NCBI GenBank assembly: GCA_945988865.1
Contig: CAMFTQ010000007.1
Span: 1 to 11,000, forward strand
Source: an uncultured Anaeromassilibacillus sp.
GTDB taxonomy: Bacteria; Bacillota; Clostridia; Oscillospirales; Acutalibacteraceae
Direction of reading: 5' to 3'
Length of the DNA: 11,000 nt
Shown one piece after another: positions 1-6,849 of this stretch (within the stretch, counting starts at the first letter, position 1; each line of letters begins with the position of its first letter). The translations under genes were made by a program, and so were the position numbers. The notes below the pieces were generated by a model, which did no database searches, was not told the origin of the DNA, and saw nothing but the letters and a program-made list of their open reading frames with translations.

Positions 1-1338
1 GTTTCAGCCTGTGTCGAAAGCAGAGATTTTTCTAAGGTTTCTGAAAATACACAGCGACAGCTTACATCAGTCTTTGCCCGTTCAGGCTTTACAGACGGCT
101 ATTTCACAGGCAAGCGTGACGGCGAGATGTTCGGCTTTCGCAAAAAAGAGGACGTGACATCAACTACCGAAAAGCTCCTGTCCGAAATCAGACAAAAATA
201 TAAAAACGAAAATCCGCTTGTCGGGGTGAGTATGACTTTTTCTGCAAATATCGGTGAAAAGCCTGTGCTGACTGTGTCTGACGACAGAGAAAACACTGTT
301 ACGGTAACGAGCAGCTTTGTATGCGAAAAGGCAATAAACACCTCACTATCAGCAGAAAAAGCGTCTGCACAGCTTACAAAAACAGGTGGCACACCGTACT
401 ACTGCACCGATTGCAGATGTACGATTGAAAACGGTCTTTCACTTCCGTTGTCTGCACTAAACGAGCTAAGGCGAAACGCACTGGCAGAGCTTGACAAAAA
501 AAGAGCGGAATTTACTCATTACAAAATTGTAGCTGATGAAGATATTTTTGACAAAATGCTCGTTCAAAAGCGAAGTCACAGTGAAACACCGCTGAAAAGA
601 GCAAGGTTTCTCTCAACCGACCTGCCTATAGGCTGTGAAAAGCTCGATATGGTATATCTGCCGATAAAAAGCGACATTCAAAAAGTAAAGGAATTGCTCG
701 GCAAAAACATAAACATAGCTATCGAAATCCCCAGAGGACTTTTTTCTGCCGAAAAATTTGTCGAAAACAGATTGATACAGTTTAAGAAAATCGGTGTAAC
801 AGATGTGCTTGCAAACAACCTCGGAGCTGTTTACCTTGCAAAAAGGCTCGGCTTTACCGTTCACGGCGGATTTGGTCTGAACATAACAAACACAGCCTCA
901 CTTGAATGGGCGAAGAATTACGGACTTGCTGACACAGAGCTTTCTATTGAAATGAAAATCGAGCAGATAGAGCAGTTAGGTGGTACAATAAAAAGAGGCC
1001 TTATCGGCTACGGCTATCTGCCCTTGATGCTTGTTCGCAACTGCCCCGGCAGAAGCGGAGGTAAAAGCTGTTCGTCTTGCAAAAAAGACTTAAAATTGCA
1101 GGATAGGAAAAACATACTCTTTCCTGTTGTCTGTGACGGTATTTGCAGTGAAATCCTCAACAGCGTACCGCTTATAATGCCCGAAAGGATTTATAACAAA
1201 AATGCAATAGATTTTGAGGTTTTTCGCTTTACTGTTGAAAACTATGTGGAAAACGTGGAAAACACCCTTGATTATTATAGGAAAACTCTGCAAAAAAAGG
1301 AATTTACGGGCGGATTATATTTAAGAGGTATCAATTAG
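1..1338 (+). CDS. U32 family protein with DUF3656 domain, RlhA-like (5' end outside window)
   Basis: The reading frame is open from base 1 to the TAG at 1336-1338, so the start lies upstream; the ATG at 127 is internal, because conserved U32 sequence (ARSGFTDGYFTGK, about 79-117) precedes it. About 445 residues are visible. The order is the end of the first U32 domain, a beta-rich DUF3656 region (about 200-500), then a C-terminal TIM-barrel-like U32 segment containing GYGYLPLM and RNCP. Five cysteines follow in a cluster (codons at 1042, 1069, 1078, 1132 and 1144). U32 members were first called collagenases or peptidases, but characterised ones such as RlhA (23S rRNA C2501 hydroxylation), TrhP and UbiU/UbiV are hydroxylation factors, and the cysteines fit an Fe-S site. 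The DUF3656 architecture matches RlhA, so RNA hydroxylation is my best inference; peptidase activity is not excluded. No hairpin terminator is visible after it. Confidence 0.88.
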   Translation, partial: VSACVESRDFSKVSENTQRQLTSVFARSGFTDGYFTGKRDGEMFGFRKKEDVTSTTEKLLSEIRQKYKNENPLVGVSMTFSANIGEKPVLTVSDDRENTVTVTSSFVCEKAINTSLSAEKASAQLTKTGGTPYYCTDCRCTIENGLSLPLSALNELRRNALAELDKKRAEFTHYKIVADEDIFDKMLVQKRSHSETPLKRARFLSTDLPIGCEKLDMVYLPIKSDIQKVKELLGKNINIAIEIPRGLFSAEKFVENRLIQFKKIGVTDVLANNLGAVYLAKRLGFTVHGGFGLNITNTASLEWAKNYGLADTELSIEMKIEQIEQLGGTIKRGLIGYGYLPLMLVRNCPGRSGGKSCSSCKKDLKLQDRKNILFPVVCDGICSEILNSVPLIMPERIYNKNAIDFEVFRFTVENYVENVENTLDYYRKTLQKKEFTGGLYLRGIN

Positions 1339-1453
1339 GAAATTGTTTTTTAACCCTTTTGAAAGAATTATTTATTGGAATTATTTAATTTTGCTAATTG
1401 GAAATATAAAGCTTTTAACTTTCCGTTAAGTAATTATTAAATAGAATTATAAA

Positions 1454-1484
1454 TTTATTTTGCAAGTTTAATTTTTATTTTGCA
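1454..1484. repeat. Direct repeat of an 11-mer, 20 bp apart, before dut
   Basis: TTTATTTTGCA occurs at 1454-1464 and again exactly at 1474-1484, just upstream of the dut ribosome binding site. The 20-bp period is close to two helical turns, which would suit paired protein binding. The DNA here is very AT-rich, so chance or slippage duplication is an equally good explanation. Confidence 0.4.
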
Positions 1485-1500
1485 GGATTGAGAGGTAATT

Positions 1501-1944
1501 ATGGCAGTTTTAAAAATTAAAAAGCTCAGTGATAGAGCAATTATCCCAACACGAGGTACAAAAGGCTCGGCAGGTCTTGACCTGTTTGCACTTCTTGACA
1601 GCCCCCTTACAATAAATCCGGGGGAGCTTGTCAGGGTGAATACCGGCATCGCCATAGAACTGCCGAGTGAAGGCTATGTCGCTTATGTCTATGCCCGAAG
1701 CGGTCTTGGTGTAAAGCACGGCATTTGTCTTTCTAACGGCGTTGGAGTTATCGACAGCGACTACAGAGGCGAAATCTGCGTAGGTCTTTGCAACGTGTCG
1801 GACAAGCCGTACACCATCGAGCCGTTTGAACGCATAGCACAGCTTGTCGTTGCACCTGTTTGTCAGCTTGAGCCTGTCGAGGTTCAGGAGCTTAGCGAAA
1901 CAGAGCGAGGACAGGGCGGTTTCGGCTCAACAGGCAAAATGTAA
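1501..1944 (+). CDS. dut: Trimeric dUTPase (deoxyuridine 5'-triphosphate nucleotidohydrolase)
   Basis: Hydrolyses dUTP to dUMP and pyrophosphate in the cytoplasm, keeping uracil out of DNA and supplying dUMP for thymidylate synthesis. At 147 residues it has normal length for the homotrimeric all-beta family, and all five motifs are present in order. They are motif 1 GSAGLDLFA (22-30), motif 2 ARSGLG (65-70, Ala where many relatives have Pro), motif 3 GVIDSDYRGEI (82-92, with the catalytic Asp at 85), motif 4 ERIAQ (110-114) and the glycine-rich arm RGQGGFGSTG (136-145) that closes over the neighbouring subunit's active site. The ATG is preceded by GAGAGG at about 1490-1495. It lies 162 bp after the U32 gene on the same strand. 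No convincing own promoter is visible, so co-transcription is possible. Confidence 0.96.
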   Translation: MAVLKIKKLSDRAIIPTRGTKGSAGLDLFALLDSPLTINPGELVRVNTGIAIELPSEGYVAYVYARSGLGVKHGICLSNGVGVIDSDYRGEICVGLCNVSDKPYTIEPFERIAQLVVAPVCQLEPVEVQELSETERGQGGFGSTGKM

Positions 1945-2029
1945 TTCTGACAAAAGTGTGTTTTTTAATAAATCAAGAATTTTATCAAAATAATTTTTTC
2001 AAAGTGTAAAAAATCGCACTGCTCAGTTG

Positions 2030-2035
2030 TATAAT
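2030..2035 (+). promoter_or_regulatory. Probable -10 box of the dockerin-serpin gene
   Basis: A perfect TATAAT lies 43 bp before the chosen ATG and predicts a start of transcription near 2041. No good -35 hexamer sits 16-18 bp upstream (the DNA there is A-rich), so the promoter may depend on an activator or on an AT-rich upstream element. Confidence 0.55.
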
Positions 2036-2038
2036 GAA

Positions 2039-2052
2039 TGAAAACGCTTAAA
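2039..2052 (+). promoter_or_regulatory. cre-like (CcpA-type) operator at the serpin transcription start
   Basis: TGAAAACGCTTAAA matches the catabolite-responsive element consensus TGWAANCGNTNWCA at 13 of 14 positions; the one mismatch is A for C at position 13. It begins 4 bp after the TATAAT, so it covers the predicted transcription start, a place where bound CcpA or a related LacI-family regulator usually represses. The identification rests on sequence match alone. Confidence 0.4.
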
Positions 2053-2063
2053 AAGCAATATAT

Positions 2064-2069
2064 AAGGAG
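2064..2069 (+). promoter_or_regulatory. Ribosome binding site fixing the serpin start
   Basis: AAGGAG ends directly against the ATG at 2070, leaving no spacer. It is 9 nt before the ATG at 2079, a normal distance. The downstream ATG is therefore the start, and it also gives a standard signal peptide beginning MKKY. Confidence 0.8.
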
Positions 2070-2078
2070 ATGTTAGCT

Positions 2079-3659
2079 ATGAAAAAATATACTACTAAAA
2101 TTTTATGTACTGTTCTTTCGGCAGTGTTGGCAACGTCTGCAATTCCCTTTTGCAGTGTATCGGCAAAAGAAAATGTCACAGAAGGCTACACCTACAAAAT
2201 AGGCGACAGTACGCTTGACGGCAAAATCAATATCACCGACGCAACGCATATTCAGAGAATATCGGCAGAATTAGTAAGTCCAAAAGACGATTTGGATATC
2301 GCTTATTATCTGTCTGCTTTTTATTCTGATGCAAACGGTGATAAAGAGGTAAACGTAAAGGACGCAACAGAAATTCAGAGGTACTGTGCAGACTATGCTG
2401 TTACAGACAGCAAAATCGGTACTGACATCACCGTTACAAAAAATGACCTTTTACCGAGCATTTCAACAGATGATCAGGTTTCAACGGGTGACGAAACAGC
2501 CACGCAGGATGAGGTGATTTTTGACGGAGAAAAATCTGTCGGCACTTTTTCATTTGATCTTTTTAAAACAGCCTATAAAAACGAAAACAATATAGGCAAC
2601 AACAACCTTATCTCTCCGCTTTCGGTGATTTATGCGCTTGCTATGGTGACAAACGGCGCAGACGGCAATACATACAAACAGCTTGCCGATAAAATCTCAA
2701 ATAACGGCGACATTTCTGACCTGAACGCTTATCTGCTCGAATACGCAAACGCTCTCAAAAACAACAGCTTCAGCAAGGTGTCTATGGCTAACTCGGTGTG
2801 GAACAACTCAAACGAAAAGCACAACCACCCGATTATACCGCAGTTTAACGAAACGCTGAGCAAATACTACAACACAGAGCTTTACTCACGTGATTTTGAG
2901 GACGAAAACACACTTAACGAAATTAACAGCTGGTGCAGTGACAACACAGACGGTATGATTGAGCAAATCCTGTCAGAGCTGCCTGACAACGCTGTAATGG
3001 CACTTATAAATGCTCTGTTCTTTGAAGCAAAATGGGTTGAGCAATACGGCGAATACGATGTGACAAAGGGCGATTTTGTAGGCTTTGACAAAACGTCACA
3101 GGCAGAATATATGCACAGCTCAGATAACGACGGTACTTATATTTCAGACAACAACGTAACAGGCTTTTCCAAGCAGTATATGGGAGGCTACAGCTTTGTT
3201 GCAATAATGCCGAACGAAAGCGGAGAAAAAGCGTTTAACGATATGATAAGCACAATGGATTACGAACGCTTATTAAGCCTGTATAAAAATCAAAAGGGCG
3301 GTGCAGGCTATCGTGTGAATACCTCTATGCCGAAATTCAAGGGCGAATATTCTTATGAGATGAAGGATATTCTGAAAGATATGGGTATCACAGACGCTTT
3401 TGAGCCGAGTGTTGCAGATTTTTCAAAAATATATGCAGACAATCTGCGTACCTTTATATCAACAGTTACTCACAAAACGGCTATTGAAAATTCAGAGGCA
3501 GGAACAAAAGCAGCCGCTGTTACAGCGATAATAATGGATGCTGAATGTGTACCCGATTTAAAAACTGTAAACATCAGCCTTGACAGACCGTTTATGTATG
3601 CTATAGTCAACTCCTCAACAGGAACGCCTTTATTCATCGGAACAATTACTTCTCTATAA
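2079..3659 (+). CDS. Secreted dockerin-serpin (serine protease inhibitor)
   Basis: A 526-residue exported protein in three parts. Residues 1-29 are a Sec signal peptide (KK, hydrophobic core, cleavage after VSA; the Cys at 25 is not in a lipobox). Residues about 41-106 are a type I dockerin with two repeats: D43-x-T-x-D47-G...D54 and D84-x-N-x-D88...D95, each followed by AT-x-IQR. After an acidic Thr/Ser-rich linker, about 154-526 is a full-length serpin (about 370 residues). Serpin landmarks are the NNNLISPLSV helix B region, NALFFEAKW, the C-terminal DRPFMYAIV and PLFIGTI. The reactive loop has the inhibitory hinge E473-A-G-T-K-A-A-A-V-T482 (P17-P8). Counting 16 residues on puts P1 at Glu489 and P1' at Cys490. 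Serpins trap proteases as covalent complexes; the dockerin should bind a cohesin on a cellulosome-like or surface scaffold. Dockerin-serpins are known from Clostridium thermocellum, and inhibitory serpins (siropins) from Eubacterium siraeum. The target protease is unknown. Confidence 0.93.
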   Translation: MKKYTTKILCTVLSAVLATSAIPFCSVSAKENVTEGYTYKIGDSTLDGKINITDATHIQRISAELVSPKDDLDIAYYLSAFYSDANGDKEVNVKDATEIQRYCADYAVTDSKIGTDITVTKNDLLPSISTDDQVSTGDETATQDEVIFDGEKSVGTFSFDLFKTAYKNENNIGNNNLISPLSVIYALAMVTNGADGNTYKQLADKISNNGDISDLNAYLLEYANALKNNSFSKVSMANSVWNNSNEKHNHPIIPQFNETLSKYYNTELYSRDFEDENTLNEINSWCSDNTDGMIEQILSELPDNAVMALINALFFEAKWVEQYGEYDVTKGDFVGFDKTSQAEYMHSSDNDGTYISDNNVTGFSKQYMGGYSFVAIMPNESGEKAFNDMISTMDYERLLSLYKNQKGGAGYRVNTSMPKFKGEYSYEMKDILKDMGITDAFEPSVADFSKIYADNLRTFISTVTHKTAIENSEAGTKAAAVTAIIMDAECVPDLKTVNISLDRPFMYAIVNSSTGTPLFIGTITSL

Positions 3660-3743
3660 AATCCCGATAAAACGCAAATGACATTCAAAAATTAAAACAG
3701 AGCTATTATACACAAAACCGATTAAGGCGGTTCCAAAAAGCTT

Positions 3744-3766
3744 GCCCCCACCAAAACGGTGGGGGC
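3744..3766. terminator. Bidirectional terminator between serpin and tatD
   Basis: A perfect 9-bp GC-rich stem (GCCCCCACC / GGTGGGGGC) closes an AAAAC loop. On the minus strand it is followed by AAGCTTTTTGG, a short U-run that suits the end of metG-tatD. On the plus strand ATTATTGTATATT follows, a poorer U-tract for the serpin transcript. A weaker 5-bp hairpin (AACCG/CGGTT, 3716-3732) lies just before it. Confidence 0.85.
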
Positions 3767-3788
3767 ATTATTGTATATTGATTAAAAT

Positions 3789-4565
3789 TTATTGTGTTAT
3801 ATCATACATTCTAAGATCGTTTTCTCTTGTTATGTCTAAAAGCTGCTGAGTAGTTATCCCTCTTAAAGATGCAATTTTTTCAGCACAATAAATAATCATT
3901 GAGCTGTCACAGCGCTTGCCACGAAACGGTACGGGCGCCATATACGGTGCGTCTGTTTCAAGCAAAAGTCTGTCAAGCGGAACTTCTGCTGCAACCTCAA
4001 CGCTCTGACGTGCATTTTTAAACGTAACAACACCGCCTAAGCTGATATACATATCAAGTCGCATAACCTCTTTCATAAGCTCACGACTGCCCGAAAAGCA
4101 GTGAACAAGTCCTTTCGGACGGTATTTGCGCAAAAGCTCCATTGTGTCACCGTGCGCCTCTCTGTCGTGAACCACCACAGGCATATCCATATCCTTAGAA
4201 AATGCAAGCTGTCGCTCAAACTCTCGCTTTTGCAGGTCACGAGGAATATCCCAGTGATAATCAAGACCGATTTCGCCTATTGCAACTACCTTTTTGTGCT
4301 GTAACAGTTTTTCCATTTCATCAAGGTAATCGGGTGTAATGTCGGACAGATTTTCGGGATGAAAGCCGACTGTTGCGTAAAAATAATCGTATTTCTCTGC
4401 ATACTCAATCGCCGTTTTGGCTGTTTGCAGATTTACCGCATTGTTTACAACACCGCAAACGCCCTTTTGAGGAAGTGACAACAGAACATCAGCTCTGTCA
4501 TCATCAAACCACTTGTCGTCATAATGGGCGTGGCTGTCAAAAATATTATTAAAATGCTCCACCAA
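3789..4565 (-). CDS. tatD: TatD family metal-dependent hydrolase (DNase)
   Basis: A 258-residue TIM-barrel of the amidohydrolase-like TatD/YcfH family. Members are Mg-dependent DNases linked to DNA repair and turnover, and some act as D-aminoacyl-tRNA deacylases. Visible metal and active-site residues are DSHAH (H12, H14), GEIGLDYHWD (E98), VVHDREA (H133), LVHCFSGS (H155) and LLLETDAPY (D205), followed by PFRGKR. No ATG exists near the N-terminus. The best start is TTG at 4565, with AAGGG (4579-4575) 9 nt upstream; the next in-frame codon, GTG at 4562, is the alternative. It lies 33 nt after metG on the same strand, the common metG-tatD operon arrangement, and is transcribed from the metG promoter. 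Functional identity is at family level; the in vivo substrate cannot be read from sequence. Confidence 0.95.
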   Translation of the reverse strand: MVEHFNNIFDSHAHYDDKWFDDDRADVLLSLPQKGVCGVVNNAVNLQTAKTAIEYAEKYDYFYATVGFHPENLSDITPDYLDEMEKLLQHKKVVAIGEIGLDYHWDIPRDLQKREFERQLAFSKDMDMPVVVHDREAHGDTMELLRKYRPKGLVHCFSGSRELMKEVMRLDMYISLGGVVTFKNARQSVEVAAEVPLDRLLLETDAPYMAPVPFRGKRCDSSMIIYCAEKIASLRGITTQQLLDITRENDLRMYDITQ

Positions 4566-4598
4566 AAATCACCGCCCTTGATAAAGTATTTTCAAAAA

Positions 4599-6551
4599 TC
4601 AGCTTATCCTTGCACCTGTTTCCATATCGTCAACAAAAATAACATTAACGCTGTCACCGCTGCTTGCAGCCAAAATCATTCCGGCACTCTCAACACCGCA
4701 AAGTACGGCAGGCTTTAGGTTTGCAACAAGAACAACCTTTCTGCCGACAAGCTCATCGGGAGTGTAGTATTTTGCAATACCGCTTGCAACTGTTCTCTCG
4801 CCCTCTCCGTCATCAAGAGTGAGCTTTAAGAGCTTTTTCGCCTTTTTAATCGGCTCGCAAGCTTTAATCTGCGCCACTCTAAGCTCTACCTTGCAAAAAT
4901 CCTCAATGCCGATTTGTGCAATACCCTGTGGCTTTTCTTCTGTTTTTTCTGCTTTTTCCTCAGGCTTTGCAGGTTTTTCGTTATTGCAGATAATAGAGTT
5001 AAGCTCCTCGATTTCCTTTTCAACGTCAATTCTCGGGAAGAGTACCTCACCCTTTTTAACGGTAACATTGGCACTAAGCACGTTGAATTTTCCTGCGTTT
5101 TCATAGCTTACATCGCTGTTTGTTGCACCTATCTGCTCCCATACCTTCGGCATAGTTGACGGCATAAACGGACAAAGCAGTGACGATACAATTCTGATTG
5201 TGTCAAGCAGATTATATATTACAGTCGCAAGACGAGCCTTTTTACTCTCGTCCTTTGCTAAAATCCAAGGAGTTGTTTCGTCAATATACTTGTTTGCTCT
5301 TGAAACAACCTTGAAAATCTCTGCAAGCGCATTGTTTATCTGCGTTTTGTCGATAAACTCATCAACCTTATCTCTTAAAGATAAAGCCAAATCAATAAGC
5401 TCGCTGTCAAACTCTCCCTCTTCACGCTCCACAGGCAATGTACCGCCAAAGTATTTTTCAGCCATCGCAACAGTTCTTGAAACAAGGTTGCCAAGTCCGT
5501 TTGCAAGGTCGGAGTTTATTCTGTTTATCATTATTTCGTTAGAGAATGAGCTGTCAGCGCCTAATGCCATCTCTCTTAAAATATGGTATCTGATAGCGTC
5601 TGCGCCGTATCTTTCGCTTAATACAAACGGGTCAACCACGTTGCCGAGCGACTTGCTCATTTTTTGTCCGTTAAAGGTAATCCAGCCGTGAACAGCCAAA
5701 TGCTTCGGCAACGGCTGGTCAAGCGCCATAAGCATAGCAGGCCATATAATTGCGTGAAAACGCATAATATCCTTTGCCACCATATGAACGTCGGCAGGCC
5801 AGAATTTATCGTAATCGTTATAAGCGTCATTGTAAAAGCCGAGCGCAGAAATATAGTTTGACAAAGCGTCAATCCATACATAAACTACGTGCTTTTCGTC
5901 AAATGTTACGGGAATACCCCATTTAAAGGTAGTTCTCGACACGCACAGATCCTCAAGACCCGGCTTTATAAAGTTGTTTACAAGCTCTGTGGCACGTGTT
6001 TTCGGCTGTAAATAGTCTGTTTCTGTCAACAGCTTTTCAATTCTGTCGGCAAAGGGGGACATTTTGAAGAAATACGCTTCCTCTTTAGCCTGTGTTACCT
6101 CTCTGCCACATTCGGGACATTTGCCGTCAACAAGCTGAGAATCAGTCCAGAAGCTCTCGCACGGAGTACAGTATTTACCCGAGTATTCGCCCTTGTAGAT
6201 ATAACCCTTGTCGTAAAGCTCCTTAAAAATTTTCTGCACAGTTTCAACGTGATAATCGTCCGTTGTGCGTATATATCTGTCGTAGCTGATGTTCATACAG
6301 CTCCACAGCTTTTTGAAAATTTCTACAATTTCATCAACATAAGCCTTTGGCGTAATTCCCTTTTCTGCCGCCTTCTGCTCGATTTTCAGTCCGTGTTCAT
6401 CTGTTCCCGTTAAGAAAATAACGTCATAGCCCTGCATACGTCGAAAGCGTGCTATACTGTCACACGCAACAGTTGTATAACAATGACCTATATGCGGATT
6501 GCCCGACGGATAGTAAATCGGCGTTGTAATATAGTAAGGCTTCTTACACAT
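4599..6551 (-). CDS. metG: Methionyl-tRNA synthetase
   Basis: Charges tRNA-Met with methionine using ATP, in the cytoplasm. The 650-residue product has a class I Rossmann fold with the HIGH motif (H20-I-G-H23) and KMSKS (297-301). A zinc knuckle is formed by C128-x2-C131 and C145-x2-C148, giving the single-zinc-cluster type. The anticodon-binding helical domain follows. A Lys/Glu/Pro-rich linker (about 520-545) leads to a Trbp111/EMAP-II-like tRNA-binding domain (about 547-650; VELRVAQIKACEP, then NLKPAVLCGVESAGMILAA) that dimerises the enzyme and holds tRNA. The start is the ATG at 6551, with AGGGAG (6565-6560) 8 nt upstream. A GTG at 6560 in the same frame overlaps that ribosome binding site and is unlikely. 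The tatD gene follows after 33 nt. The predicted leader is only about 40 nt, too short for a T-box or SAM riboswitch. Confidence 0.97.
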   Translation of the reverse strand: MCKKPYYITTPIYYPSGNPHIGHCYTTVACDSIARFRRMQGYDVIFLTGTDEHGLKIEQKAAEKGITPKAYVDEIVEIFKKLWSCMNISYDRYIRTTDDYHVETVQKIFKELYDKGYIYKGEYSGKYCTPCESFWTDSQLVDGKCPECGREVTQAKEEAYFFKMSPFADRIEKLLTETDYLQPKTRATELVNNFIKPGLEDLCVSRTTFKWGIPVTFDEKHVVYVWIDALSNYISALGFYNDAYNDYDKFWPADVHMVAKDIMRFHAIIWPAMLMALDQPLPKHLAVHGWITFNGQKMSKSLGNVVDPFVLSERYGADAIRYHILREMALGADSSFSNEIMINRINSDLANGLGNLVSRTVAMAEKYFGGTLPVEREEGEFDSELIDLALSLRDKVDEFIDKTQINNALAEIFKVVSRANKYIDETTPWILAKDESKKARLATVIYNLLDTIRIVSSLLCPFMPSTMPKVWEQIGATNSDVSYENAGKFNVLSANVTVKKGEVLFPRIDVEKEIEELNSIICNNEKPAKPEEKAEKTEEKPQGIAQIGIEDFCKVELRVAQIKACEPIKKAKKLLKLTLDDGEGERTVASGIAKYYTPDELVGRKVVLVANLKPAVLCGVESAGMILAASSGDSVNVIFVDDMETGARIS

Positions 6552-6599
6552 ATTTATCACTCCCTGATATATTTACTGTATAATTTTAGCTTTCTTTTT

Positions 6600-6628
6600 A
6601 TTATAGCAAGTATCGGCATAAAATGCAA
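6600..6628 (-). promoter_or_regulatory. metG-tatD promoter
   Basis: On the minus strand, TTGCAT (6628-6623) is separated by 17 bp from TATAAT (6605-6600). The -10 carries the TGN extension (TGCTATAAT). Transcription should start near 6593, about 42 nt before the metG ATG. The -35 matches TTGACA at only three positions, compensated by the extended -10. Confidence 0.7.
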
Positions 6629-6769
6629 ATAATTATTTAAACATACGAAAACATTTTCCGATATATTTTTATTGATGCTTATATGCGTTATGTATATAAG
6701 GACTTATACTCAAAATGGATATACTTTATTGTGCAAAATACAGAAATTTATATATTTTTCAAAAAACAG

Positions 6770-6798
6770 TGGAAAACAGACGATTTATTTGTTATAAT
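6770..6798 (+). promoter_or_regulatory. Promoter of the small membrane protein gene
   Basis: TGGAAA (6770-6775), a 17-bp spacer and TATAAT (6793-6798) with a TGN extension (TGTTATAAT). The predicted start near 6805 leaves a 45-nt leader with GGAGG at 6835-6839. It is divergent from the metG promoter, about 165 bp away. The AT-rich DNA between (6629-6769) shows no gene, riboswitch or clear operator. Confidence 0.65.
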
Positions 6799-6849
6799 TA
6801 AAAAATGAGCAGATAATTATAATTTTAATATTTCGGAGGCTAAGCTGAT

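Noticed and set aside
1975..2000. AT-rich inverted repeat ATTTT-ATC-AAAAT followed by a T-run after dut, as a terminator
   Set aside because: The stem is five A-T pairs only, too weak for a credible intrinsic terminator; A/T-rich DNA gives such matches by chance.
2079..2155. Lipoprotein signal at Cys25 of the dockerin-serpin
   Set aside because: The residues before it are Ile-Pro-Phe, which do not fit a lipobox, while VSA before residue 30 is a good type I cleavage site.
6647..6661. Near-palindrome CGAAAA-CAT-TTTCCG as an operator or hairpin
   Set aside because: It is short, contains a mismatch or bulge, and lies far from both -10 boxes; nothing distinguishes it from background in AT-rich DNA.
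6675..6800. A 40-codon plus-strand open frame in the metG/membrane-protein intergenic region
   Set aside because: It has no ribosome binding site, its codon use is that of random AT-rich DNA, and it runs across the promoter of the downstream gene.
6552..6849. T-box or SAM riboswitch upstream of metG
   Set aside because: The extended -10 promoter predicts a leader of about 42 nt, and I see no T-box sequence or terminator/antiterminator stems in the region.
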